This document shows positions 43,284 to 51,826 of a stretch of 64,000 bases of DNA, in pieces. Every line of letters begins with the position of its first letter. The first letter of the stretch is position 1. This DNA is from G963556115 sp963675945 (GTDB taxonomy: Bacteria; Planctomycetota; SZUA-567). The notes under the pieces are model-generated. The model was not told the DNA's origin. It was given only the letters and a program-made list of their open reading frames with translations, and made no database searches. A program made the position numbers and the translations under genes. Location: assembly GCA_963675945.1 (NCBI GenBank), contig OY780932.1, positions 310,001-374,000 of the forward strand, in the 5' to 3' direction.

Positions 43284-44583
43284 ATTCTCTTACCTCTGGC
43301 ATCGCCTTTACCACTTTATCTGTCAAGTGAATAATACTTATGTCTCTATAGCAAAAACCTGTGACACTGGCGCGAACTTTAAAGAGCCGTTTGCCTTCTG
43401 TCCTCTTATAGTTTGTAATCCCGCCACCCTCAAGAACGAAATATGTTCCGTATCCGTCATATCTTTTTGTGCAAGCTGTGTATTCCTTCTGTATCATCTC
43501 GATGACTTCTCCTTTGCCTTTGCACAGCTGTTTGCTATCGTTTATGGACAAGTTCAGTAAAGGTGGGTTCTTTTCCAGCTTATACGCTTTTAATATTTGC
43601 TTATTTTCTGCTGTGGGTGCTTTGTAGTCTTCGTGTGGAATACGCTCAACGGCTATTATCAGCTCTTCTTTTTTTACAGGGTCAATAACCGTAACACTTG
43701 CAACAGCAGCTCCCAAGCTCTTATTTACTTTTGAGATAATGCAACGCCCAAAGCTTCCACCAACTTTATAATCTTTGGCTTTATTCTCGAAATTATCGCC
43801 TAAAGCTTCTAACATTTGTTTTTCATATGCTATACGTAGCTTTAAATGCTTGCGATACTTATGCCCATTGGTACACGGATAAAATTTGATCTTTGAAATT
43901 GCTTCAAGTGGTGATATTGTCTTGATTAGGTCGTACAGTGATACCCCGTCGGCCTTCATCCAAAAATTATTGCAGATAAATTCAGCTCTTTTAGAGTCTT
44001 GATGTTTAATAGCTTTTTTTATAAAAGCTCGCTTTTGTATAAGCTCCTTAAAGTCTTTTTCGCTCTTTCTCAACTCAGCTTCAAGCTTTTTAATGCGCCT
44101 ATACCTCACGTCTGAGCGTTCGAGATATAAAGCATTTGCAATAACTCCTGCTGTCCTGGTCTGCCAATATTCAGCCTTATCCCAGTTGTTTGTCGCTTTT
44201 GCTGCAGCTCTGCGGCTCTTTCTAGCAATAATATTAGCCTTCTTTTCATTCTGCATACCAATAACACCAACCGTATTACTTAGTTCTGTTCTGGCATCAT
44301 CCTCGCGCTTGTTTCTGTACTCGGAAAATCTTTCTGCCCGGTCTACTGCCCGGTCTGCCCTTGAATCAATGTCGTGATCTTCAATCTCTCCGCAGAATTC
44401 AAGTGCTAAATCTTCTCTTGTTGCTGTCCAAGTGGCGGCAAGGTCGCTCTCTTGTTTCATTGTCCAAGAATAGCCTGCATCTTTGAACCGCTTCCAATCC
44501 TCTTTGCTCAAACGCTCGGCTAGATAGATTCTAATTTTGTCGTCCTCTGGTGAGTAAGTAGCGCGATGATTAGTACTAGTCAT
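43270..44583 (-). CDS. DUF3560 family protein of mobile elements
   Basis: A 437-aa protein. The N-terminal 250 residues hold the DUF3560 hallmarks: DDKIRIYLAERLSKEDWKRFKDAGY, a stretch of RADRAVDRAERFSEYRNKRE, and NNWDKAEYWQTRTAGVIANAL. Such proteins are found on plasmids, phages and integrative elements and have no known biochemical role. The remaining 190 residues are unrecognised. It starts after GAGGAGATC and is probably the first gene of the leftward unit DUF3560, methyltransferase, 52-aa, DWRSLPRKG-1, integrase. Confidence 0.85.
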   Translation of the reverse strand: MTSTNHRATYSPEDDKIRIYLAERLSKEDWKRFKDAGYSWTMKQESDLAATWTATREDLALEFCGEIEDHDIDSRADRAVDRAERFSEYRNKREDDARTELSNTVGVIGMQNEKKANIIARKSRRAAAKATNNWDKAEYWQTRTAGVIANALYLERSDVRYRRIKKLEAELRKSEKDFKELIQKRAFIKKAIKHQDSKRAEFICNNFWMKADGVSLYDLIKTISPLEAISKIKFYPCTNGHKYRKHLKLRIAYEKQMLEALGDNFENKAKDYKVGGSFGRCIISKVNKSLGAAVASVTVIDPVKKEELIIAVERIPHEDYKAPTAENKQILKAYKLEKNPPLLNLSINDSKQLCKGKGEVIEMIQKEYTACTKRYDGYGTYFVLEGGGITNYKRTEGKRLFKVRASVTGFCYRDISIIHLTDKVVKAMPEVREYEKV

Positions 44584-44647
44584 TATATTGATCTCCTCAA
44601 AAAAATATTTGATTAATTAGTTGAAATGTGGTAATATTAAATTAGGT

Positions 44648-44723
44648 AGAGTAATTCAGCCTTGCGCTGTAACTAAATTACTCTGGGTGTTTAAGTCTGC
44701 TCTAGTCCAGCAGGCTTTTTTTT
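44648..44723 (+). ncRNA. Candidate structured small RNA divergent from the DUF3560 gene
   Basis: AGAGTAATT (44648-44656) pairs with AATTACTCT (44676-44684) around an inner CAG/CTG pair, and is followed by a second stem (GTCTGCT with AGCAGGC, 44695-44715) and eight T (44716-44723), a good Rho-independent end. A further 10-bp inverted repeat, GCCCTGATCA at 44726 and its complement at 44767, lies just beyond. The unit is transcribed away from the DUF3560 gene. A regulatory RNA or a replication/copy-control element is possible; no family is recognised. Confidence 0.4.
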
Positions 44724-44863
44724 GTGCCCTGATCAAACGCAATGACCCCGTTACTGCTATTTAAATTGATCAGGGCTAATCCAATAAAGCTTTCGCTTGT
44801 CGATACCCTCCTTTCTCCAAAACTACTAATCACTCACCGCGAGCAATTAGCTGGAACTCAAAG

Positions 44864-45049
44864 CTATACCTCTAAGTATGTCACATCGTTAAACTGCTTT
44901 GCGTCCACCCACTGCTTACGCAAGCATGCAAAGGCGTAGCTAGAGCAATAAAAGTACTCACGCCATTCAAGCCATAGCTTTTTGAGATCAATTTGATCGA
45001 TACTAGTAATCTGCCCGCGTCTGATCTGGTCGATAATTTCGTTTTTCAT
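44864..45049 (-). CDS. Small hypothetical protein of 61 residues
   Basis: Starts MKNEIIDQIRRGQITSIDQI at 45049 after AAGGAATTTTAATC, a good ribosome site, and is predicted helical with an aromatic middle (WLEWREYFYCSSYAFACL). No family is recognised. A pair of operator-like palindromes stands just upstream. Confidence 0.5.
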   Translation of the reverse strand: MKNEIIDQIRRGQITSIDQIDLKKLWLEWREYFYCSSYAFACLRKQWVDAKQFNDVTYLEV

Positions 45050-45073
45050 GATTAAAATTCCTTTGGTGTGTTA

Positions 45074-45166
45074 TCTATGGTGTACATAGATAAGATAAAT
45101 AAAAAAGAGTTTTATTGATCAACTTTTGATATTCAGAGCATATCATCTATGTACACCATAGTCAAA
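45074..45166. promoter_or_regulatory. Pair of inverted operator-like palindromes
   Basis: CTATGGTGTACATAGAT near 45076-45092 and its exact reverse complement near 45148-45164. Each is itself a near-palindrome (CTATG...CATAG). They lie between the two small leftward genes and in the likely promoter of the 61-aa gene. The DWRSLPRKG ribbon-helix-helix-like proteins are candidates to bind them. Confidence 0.6.
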
Positions 45167-45200
45167 TAAAAAATAAATTTATTTTTTGAAACTGGTAGAT

Positions 45201-45383
45201 TTATTTGGGTGGATAGAGCTTGTTTAACTCTTGAAAAGCCCAATCGGATAGGGTCAGCCCCTCGCTCTCGGCAAGTTTTTTCCAATAGTCATGATGCCTG
45301 GTTGGTATTCGACAAGCAAGCCTCTTGTCTCTTTTCTCAGTCCCTTTTCGTGGTAGACTGCGCCAATCGTTATCGTTTACCAT
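45201..45383 (-). CDS. Small DWRSLPRKG protein 2, ribbon-helix-helix-like
   Basis: A 60-aa protein with DNDWRSLPRKGTEKRDKRLA followed by CRIPTRHHDYWKKLAESEGL and TLSDWAFQELNKLYPPK. It is a paralogue of the protein at 42320-42520, sharing DWRSLPRKG, KRD, an R(I/V)P strand and LSDW. The fold is probably a small DNA-binding domain. The start follows GGGATTTATACT. It may act on the palindromes just downstream. Confidence 0.65.
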   Translation of the reverse strand: MVNDNDWRSLPRKGTEKRDKRLACRIPTRHHDYWKKLAESEGLTLSDWAFQELNKLYPPK

Positions 45384-46544
45384 AGTATAAATCCCATGCT
45401 TAATTATTGTATTCTTGCTTAATTCCGCTCAATATAGTACGCGCCGTCGTTCCGCTCAATACAGGGAGAGAGAGATAGAGAGGGATCCCTATAGCGATCC
45501 CTATAGCGATCCCTATAGCAATAGCTATAGCTATAGTATATAGAGCTGGCAAGAAAAAGTAAAGAACGATCGTTGACCTTGATCGAAATAGGAAGAGTAC
45601 CAGAATGAAGAAGAGTAGAAAGGACAATGATAGGCAAGAATGAAAACAAGGCAGAAAGAGCTAGAATAAACAGTGACGAAAAAAAAGGCAGGGTCAGACA
45701 GAGACGGACGAGAGCTGAGAGCGATAGCAATAGCTATAGCTATAGTAGCAGAAAGGCAGGAAATTGAGGGTTGAGAGAAGCGGTCTTCTCTTAAATAACG
45801 AGAAATAGACTATAGATTATGGGTTTGAGAGTCGAGAAAGCTCTCTGATCTTTGAAAAGGTAGTCAAAAGAGGGCTTGTCGATCGAGTTTGCTGCCCCCC
45901 TTAGGGGGGGGGGAGGGATTGTACGTTCCCTCCCGGAGACCCACTCGAAAATTTGCGATAAAATTTTGAGCGCCATCTCTTGCTACAGTTCACTCTATCT
46001 TTGGACTCTCGCCTTGCCCCTACTATTGCTATAGCTATAGAGCTAATTCATAATGTCAGTGACAAATATAGACTTGACAATTTTAGCAAGCACTAGGACA
46101 ACAAATATATTGGCAACTCACAAAAAGCTCTCTTTTAAAACATCATAATATTGTACATATTATTTATAGCTTTCTGTCTCAGTCACCCAAAATTTATAGA
46201 CATATCTAGCTATCATTAATTTTTGGCTCTCTCTCCCTGTATTGAGCCGAAATACGAACTGTACTATATTGAGCGGAATTGCACACTATTTAAGCTAAAG
46301 AGAAATTTTAGATGACTGTTTCAGACTAAAGGCATAGATTATTATTAAAACTTCCTAACTTTACAATACTTATAGAATCCTACGACCAGAGAAATAATAA
46401 TTTACAAAAAAGCATGTGCTCTCTTATCAATAAATGCCAGGTAAAGCCTTAACTAATACAACCTATTCCGCCTCTGTATGTTATACATGTTATACAAATT
46501 TATTTTTATCTATCGTACTATATATTTATTACTAACTCAGCAAA
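45384..46544. other. Gene-less 1.1-kb stretch between the island genes and the cas operon
   Basis: Open frames here are low-complexity (Ile-Ala-Ile-Gly runs from short tandem repeats) and not credible. It holds the inverted-repeat unit 45421-46280 and about 260 bp of A/T-rich sequence downstream of the cas operon. Confidence 0.65.
45421..46280. mobile_element. 860-bp non-coding unit with 56-bp terminal inverted repeats
   Basis: The ends 45421-45476 and 46225-46280 are inverted copies: 20 bp at the very edge are identical (AATTCCGCTCAATATAGTAC), then a short variable part, then about 20 more matching bp ending GGGAGAGAGAG. Each arm has two copies of a 12-bp box, TTCCGCTCAATA, spaced 27 bp apart (45423 and 45450; inverted at 46267, and with one change at 46240). 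Inside are three perfect tandem copies of GATCCCTATAGC (45484-45519), several CAATAGCTATAGCTATAG tracts and a C6/G10 hairpin near 45895. It resembles a MITE, or an origin-like repeat set; no target-site duplication was found. Confidence 0.7.
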
Positions 46545-48116
46545 CTACTCCTCTTCCCGGCTATTCCTATCTTCTATATCCTTGAGTTCTTTAAAAGCAT
46601 CAGCTCTTGTGGTAACCCCCGGTATGCTTATTGGTTTCCGGTTTGTCTCGTCATAAAGTACATCATTGCCAAAGAGCTTGTCCTTCTGATCCCCGCTCTC
46701 ATCAAAATCCGGCAATAACTGCCCTGGAATCACTGCAGCCTTTTTTTCTTCTTCATCAGCAATCACATAAGTACTCTCTAAACCACAACTTTCTTTAAGC
46801 TTAGTATTCTTTGCAAACCAAACGAACCCAGTTCTTTGAAGAGAGCTATCTTTCTTTACCATTGCCCTGGGATATAAAAGTCTTTCCACCGGCTCTTGAG
46901 TCTTCTCCCATTTTTTAATTCTTTGCTCCAGCTTTTCTGCCACCTCATTACTACAGCACTTTTCAAGAGAATATACATCTATATCCTCTTTCTCTCCAAT
47001 TTCATTCAATAGTCTTACCGGTTTGACTGTACAGAGTCCAAGCCCGAAGGGCTTGCCTCCCCCTAGACGCCACTTCGTCTTACAACACGCCAACAGAATC
47101 GCCAGTTCCCTTTCAGACACCCCCCTTAGCGCCAGCCGGAGAGAACCTGTAACCTGTTCATTAGCTGTATTTTTTTCAGACAAAAGCTGAGCTGTAAAAT
47201 TATTGTCCTGTTCTTTATCCTTTAACTCCTCTCCTCCCTCTTCATACATTCCTTGATTATCATAAATCCAAGGCGCATCTGGATCATCAATACCTGCATG
47301 CATACTGTTTCTGTAGACTTTATGCCCTTTTAGCGGATCCTTCGCACTGACCATATCCGCACTTTTCGCCTTCCGGTAGAATGCCATACACCCGGGATTG
47401 GGGGAATTGAGTACCGGTAAAGTTATATAATCGCTTAATAACGTTGCCGTATCAGGAAACACCAGATTCTCCGGACGTACCCGCCCGGCAAATGACACGG
47501 CCTCACTCCCAGTCTTATCCGTCACTTGCCCAAACAGATTGGTCACTAAATGAACTTTACCATCACTCCGTTCAGTATCAGGGTATAGACGATTATCCTT
47601 AAACTGATTTTTAAGCAAATCCTTCCATTTAATTGATTTCCTTCCTTGCTTATAAGCTATATCATCAATCCTCAATAATGGTCCATCTGTAATTAAAGTC
47701 ATAAGGTTACGGAGTGACCCGCGTACGGAACTCGCCGGCACTATCACATCTCCTTCAATAGTGAGCGCGTTATATGTCTGATGCTTACTCTCCTGATTGT
47801 TACTCTCCGCTCCACCCTCCAAAATTTTCTTACATTCAGCATTACTATACCCTGCTTTGAGCATAAGTGGACTCTCCAGCGTCACCTCTAACTCAAGAAT
47901 GCCACTGAATGTACCCACAGTTACATCCCCTGCTGAATACAGGGTACGCTCTTCACGTTCACTTGATTCAGGAAAATCCCAAAAAGTATACGGATTATGA
48001 AACGCCGAATTCTTAAAATACTCGCTCGGGTTTTTCGTTATGTCAGTATATTCATCGTACTCTTTTTTATTCACTCGTGAGCCATTAGCTCTACCGCTAT
48101 TACTCTTTTTCGCCAT
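46545..48116 (-). CDS. Type III CRISPR RAMP protein, TIGR03986-like
   Basis: A 523-aa Cas7-type RAMP protein. AFHNPYTFWDFPES near the N-terminus, then GTFSGILELEVTLESPLMLKAG, and IPGSSLRG-like IVPASSVRGSLRNLMTL match the TIGR03986 family found in unusual type III loci. The glycine-rich loop LGGGKPFGLGLCTVKP (about residues 357-372) is the RAMP signature that contacts crRNA. As part of the backbone it would help hold or cut target RNA. The ATG at 48116, after GGGGAAG, overlaps the upstream gene by 17 bp. It is the last gene of the leftward cas operon. An upstream ATG gives 8 extra residues. Confidence 0.82.
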   Translation of the reverse strand: MAKKSNSGRANGSRVNKKEYDEYTDITKNPSEYFKNSAFHNPYTFWDFPESSEREERTLYSAGDVTVGTFSGILELEVTLESPLMLKAGYSNAECKKILEGGAESNNQESKHQTYNALTIEGDVIVPASSVRGSLRNLMTLITDGPLLRIDDIAYKQGRKSIKWKDLLKNQFKDNRLYPDTERSDGKVHLVTNLFGQVTDKTGSEAVSFAGRVRPENLVFPDTATLLSDYITLPVLNSPNPGCMAFYRKAKSADMVSAKDPLKGHKVYRNSMHAGIDDPDAPWIYDNQGMYEEGGEELKDKEQDNNFTAQLLSEKNTANEQVTGSLRLALRGVSERELAILLACCKTKWRLGGGKPFGLGLCTVKPVRLLNEIGEKEDIDVYSLEKCCSNEVAEKLEQRIKKWEKTQEPVERLLYPRAMVKKDSSLQRTGFVWFAKNTKLKESCGLESTYVIADEEEKKAAVIPGQLLPDFDESGDQKDKLFGNDVLYDETNRKPISIPGVTTRADAFKELKDIEDRNSREEE

Positions 48117-49644
48117 TAGCTTCCCCTTCCACGTCAACAAGTTTCAATGCATTCTTGAATAATCCGCGATGCTCACCTGATTCAACCGCATACCCAGCTA
48201 TCTCCAACCTGCCCGCACTCTTACTCGAACCAACCCGCAGTAAGCCAATATGCAACGCTATAAGTGAGTGCGCCAGCCAGCAAACATCTATATCTTTAGG
48301 ATTCTGAATCAATATCTTCACCTGCCACTCTGGAGAATTATTTCCATTATTCACCAATACCGCATTGGGAAACGGTCCTGTATTAAAAACTCCTCCTGAG
48401 ATACTGTTAATAGCCACATGATCGCGCTTTTGAACTTCAGCTTCACAATTTTCAATGTTACTTGCCGCAAGATACTCAACAGATCGTTCTTTATTCGATA
48501 CCTGCGAAAAACCATCAGTTATATGTATCCTCCCAGCCTTAAGGCTACTTCCAAAGAGATCATCAACTAAGAAACCAGAAATATAGTCTGCCCTTTTTCC
48601 AGCATCCTGTTTTTTCTCTTCTGGGATGAACAATTCGGAAATTCTGTGCGAAGTATATTCGTTCTCCTTTTCATTTTTCCGGTAATACGCTTTATAATTC
48701 TCCGCCGAATCTGCAACCTTTATGCCAGATCGAGCCGCAAGCCGAGTAGACCAGTCACGAAACAGCCCATGCAGACTGCTCCCCGGGAGTCGCCAGTAAT
48801 CCTTCCCATCTGCTGCCGTTACCCGCATCGGCACCATCTTTATATCATGTCCTTTTTCCGCAAACAGAACATCCTGCCCCCGTGGAATCTTCAAAGTTAT
48901 AGTTGCCGAGAAAGTCTTCGACACTGTTTCTGTACTCGCAGTTCCCTCACCTGCTGCACTATTCTTCTGGGTATTATTCTCCCCTGAGCAAACCTTCGGT
49001 TCTTCCCCTGCTGCAACCTCTCTCCGTGCAGCCAGGTACTCTCCATGCCGAGTGCTATCACTCAAATCATATTCCGTACAGTTCATGCCTTCAAGCTCCG
49101 CCAGTCCTACCCCCCTATTGGAATTACCGCCAAAGATCACGCCTTCCCGAAACACTGCGGACAACCAGTCAATAAATTTATTTGAAATTTCTTGGTCTCT
49201 CGCTTCAAGCCAGAGCGTAAAAGCAGTTGTCGTCTGCGGCGGCAATGTCTCAATAGTAAATACCCCTCTGCCCAACACCGCACCGGTATGCCGGTTTCGC
49301 CGATGATAGGTATGCCGCTTCACCTCTCCTTCACCAATATTCAAAATCGCATCCGGCACATACAACGGACTAGAATAGACCTTATCCCCAGCTTCTTCCT
49401 CAACGGCGTTGTCTTCAACCACATCTGCGGCTCTGCCAAAGATCTGCACAATCTCCGTATCATTCTCTGCTTTACCGCAATAACGCCGCCACCTATGTCT
49501 GAGAATACCAGCCAGCGAAGTCCCGGGGATAATATACTCACCCGCCCCATTCTGGGTCAAAAACAAAATATTCCCCTCTTCACTGTCGGTAGACGCAACC
49601 CCGGCAGGAAACTTTAAAGCTATACTTATTGCATATATTTTCAT
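48100..49644 (-). CDS. Double RAMP protein, Csm3-like repeats fused
   Basis: A 514-aa protein with two RAMP domains. Domain 1 (1 to about 190) has YIIPGTSLAGILRHRW and the glycine loop VIFGGNSNRGVGLAELEG. Domain 2 (about 225-495) has YWRLPGSSLHGLFRDWSTRL, VDDLFGSSLKAGRIHITDG and KRDHVAINSISGGVFNTGPF, which follow the Csm3/Cas7 pattern; it ends LRVGSSKSAGRLEIAGY. Csm3-type subunits usually carry an Asp that cuts bound RNA; here the loop with DDLFGS may supply it, but this is not certain. Fused Cas7 units are known from III-D and III-E systems. Start follows GGAGATAATATA. Confidence 0.82.
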   Translation of the reverse strand: MKIYAISIALKFPAGVASTDSEEGNILFLTQNGAGEYIIPGTSLAGILRHRWRRYCGKAENDTEIVQIFGRAADVVEDNAVEEEAGDKVYSSPLYVPDAILNIGEGEVKRHTYHRRNRHTGAVLGRGVFTIETLPPQTTTAFTLWLEARDQEISNKFIDWLSAVFREGVIFGGNSNRGVGLAELEGMNCTEYDLSDSTRHGEYLAARREVAAGEEPKVCSGENNTQKNSAAGEGTASTETVSKTFSATITLKIPRGQDVLFAEKGHDIKMVPMRVTAADGKDYWRLPGSSLHGLFRDWSTRLAARSGIKVADSAENYKAYYRKNEKENEYTSHRISELFIPEEKKQDAGKRADYISGFLVDDLFGSSLKAGRIHITDGFSQVSNKERSVEYLAASNIENCEAEVQKRDHVAINSISGGVFNTGPFPNAVLVNNGNNSPEWQVKILIQNPKDIDVCWLAHSLIALHIGLLRVGSSKSAGRLEIAGYAVESGEHRGLFKNALKLVDVEGEANGEKE

Positions 49645-49674
49645 TATATTATCTCCAGGCGATTGAGCCTTAGG

Positions 49675-51816
49675 TTAGCTATCTTTAGTCTTGGCTATTA
49701 TCAGATTCTGCAACATCTGCAAAGACTCCCAGGCAACTCTGGGTGTATTCTCATTCAACAACTTATTTATCTTATCCTTACACTCTCTCCAATCATCCTT
49801 TATGTAATCCATCCTATCTTCCGCCTGCTTTCTCAGATATTCAAGTGCCGCCTTATTGTTATCGCTGTCAAGTTTAACATGCTGCTGCAATGCACCAATC
49901 TGCGACGGCGAAGGTAGTCTTTCTATGTTATTTGTCATAATAGCCAAAATCAGTTTCGTCGCATCTACCGACTTATCACCAGATCCACGCTTAAACCTCG
50001 CATCCTCGCTCCCGCCAACAGGTTCATAAAGCTCTTCGGCTATACCGATATGCTGGGCAAGGCAACCGAAACCACGTTCTCTCCCCTCTCCCAAACCAAC
50101 CAGTAACGCCTGCTCTAGATTTTTCTTCGCTGCTCTACCACACAAGCAGAACACCGCCCCCGGAAGAATTACCCGCACCGCATCCTCCCGCTTGCCTTTA
50201 TCCTCCCCTGGTTTTCCCCTATTCCAGCCAAAACGCACCCCAGCACTACACCACAACGCAAGGTCATCTCCATGGCGCTCTAGAGCCGGAAGCTTAAAAT
50301 CATTACACCATTTTTCAATCAACGCCGCAAACTCCTGCTGAATACTCTTCGGTTCAGCTGCACAATTCGCATCCTGACCAGTGTTGGGCTTAGGAAGTGC
50401 TATCGGTGACTGCGTAATCAATATGGTCTGATAAACATCTGTCTGCGGCACTGGAGACTCTACCTCTTCCAACCTGAATACTCCCAGCCCACGCACCCCT
50501 CTACTCCGCCCCAGTGCTATATACCTTTCACTCGCGGGTCTCTTTTGCAAGAATTCTGCCACATTCTCAGGTAGAGCAATTATCCCTGTCCACACAATCT
50601 GTCCTTCTGAACTCTCCGGAGCCATAGATTCAACCTGATAGAGATTCCTTCTACCGCTATTAGAATTATCATATATTACCCCGTGTGCCGTGATAACCCG
50701 CGGCATTGCCGACGACTTCCAAAGCCGAACCTTCCCCTCTCTCCCCCTATCTCTAAAGAGCACCCCATCACTCGCCTTGAGCGGACTATTTGGCGGTAAC
50801 TCACGCCAGTTATACGGCTTGATCGCACTATCCTGAATAAACTCCTCTTTAACCGGAGAGGTATCATACCTGAGCAATTTCGCTACTTTATGCGAGAGGC
50901 TCACCCTTATCGACTCCACACATCCTTCTGGCGCCGGATGCAATGGCCAGGTTCGGAAAAGCTCACTCGTAAAACACGTTGACGCAATGGCAGAATCATA
51001 TGAATTTATCTTGGTCAGTATCGCTCCCTGTACCGCACTAGCGGGAATCGCCAGACCACTCTTGATCACATTGGTCTTCGTAGGCTGCTCCGGACAGCAG
51101 ATCGGATTTTCAGGAGTAAAGATAATTCTCTTCCAGACCACGTCATCCCCAATTCCCTTAGGAAAGTTAGAAGCGACAGCATCCGTACCCTTGCTCCCAG
51201 CACCTTCAGCTTCAGCAGAACGTTGTCCATCTTTTTCTTTAGCAACATCATTAAAACAAGCCTCAACCCCCTTAGCTTCATCATTCACAATAGTCAGCAC
51301 GCAACTGCCCTTACCCCGACTCTTGGTACCACCTAAATTAGTAACCGCCAGCAACGATAATTCAACCGCCGCAATATGAAGCTTCTTATCAGAGTTTATA
51401 AAAATCGTCCCCGAAAATTCCGTCCCTTTATTTATCGCCTCGGTTCGTCGGTACGACTGCTCCTTGGCTATACCGGTCTCATATTCAATAGCAGTCCGTG
51501 AAATAAAGCGTGAATTAATACCGCCTACATTGCTATCAATCTTTGCATCCTTTAACAAAACCAGTCCGTCATTAACCCGAGTTGTATTATTCACATCATC
51601 AGCCGCGCCGAAGATCTCCTGCTCAAAACCATTCCAGCCCCGTATCCTCGATATCTTTCGAAGTTCATCACGCATAATGCCCTTGAGATGAGTCGCCGGA
51701 ATATATGGATCCCCATGCATATCCCGGGGGATATAACCATCCTCATTATCACTCCCCGTCCCTGTCCCCAATTCCGCATCGCTGGTAAATTTAAGTTTAT
51801 ATTTTAATATATGCAT
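49675..51816 (-). CDS. Multidomain RAMP protein, Csm3-like plus Csx10-like
   Basis: A 713-aa protein. Residues 1 to about 185 are Csm3-like (YIPRDMHGDPYIPATHLKGI, then EIFGAADD and NLGGTKSRGKGSCVLTI). Residues about 190-650 resemble Csx10, the Cas5-type subunit of subtype III-D: WTGIIALPENV, YIALGRSRGVRGLGVFRLEEV, RFGWNRGKPG, VILPGAVFCLCGRAAKKN and GLGEGRERGFGCLAQH. The last 110 residues are helical (QQHVKLDSDNNKAALEYLRK) and could take the place of a small Cas11-type subunit. I use the ATG at 51816, ten bases after the cas10 stop and preceded by AGGGATG, not the ATG inside cas10. Confidence 0.8.
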   Translation of the reverse strand: MHILKYKLKFTSDAELGTGTGSDNEDGYIPRDMHGDPYIPATHLKGIMRDELRKISRIRGWNGFEQEIFGAADDVNNTTRVNDGLVLLKDAKIDSNVGGINSRFISRTAIEYETGIAKEQSYRRTEAINKGTEFSGTIFINSDKKLHIAAVELSLLAVTNLGGTKSRGKGSCVLTIVNDEAKGVEACFNDVAKEKDGQRSAEAEGAGSKGTDAVASNFPKGIGDDVVWKRIIFTPENPICCPEQPTKTNVIKSGLAIPASAVQGAILTKINSYDSAIASTCFTSELFRTWPLHPAPEGCVESIRVSLSHKVAKLLRYDTSPVKEEFIQDSAIKPYNWRELPPNSPLKASDGVLFRDRGREGKVRLWKSSAMPRVITAHGVIYDNSNSGRRNLYQVESMAPESSEGQIVWTGIIALPENVAEFLQKRPASERYIALGRSRGVRGLGVFRLEEVESPVPQTDVYQTILITQSPIALPKPNTGQDANCAAEPKSIQQEFAALIEKWCNDFKLPALERHGDDLALWCSAGVRFGWNRGKPGEDKGKREDAVRVILPGAVFCLCGRAAKKNLEQALLVGLGEGRERGFGCLAQHIGIAEELYEPVGGSEDARFKRGSGDKSVDATKLILAIMTNNIERLPSPSQIGALQQHVKLDSDNNKAALEYLRKQAEDRMDYIKDDWRECKDKINKLLNENTPRVAWESLQMLQNLIIAKTKDS

Positions 51817-51826
51817 CTCGGCATCC

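Noticed and set aside
45400..45730. Two overlapping minus-strand frames with Ile-Ala-Ile-Gly runs
   Set aside because: They are produced by GATCCCTATAGC and AGCTATAG tandem repeats, have no ribosome site and lie within the inverted-repeat unit.
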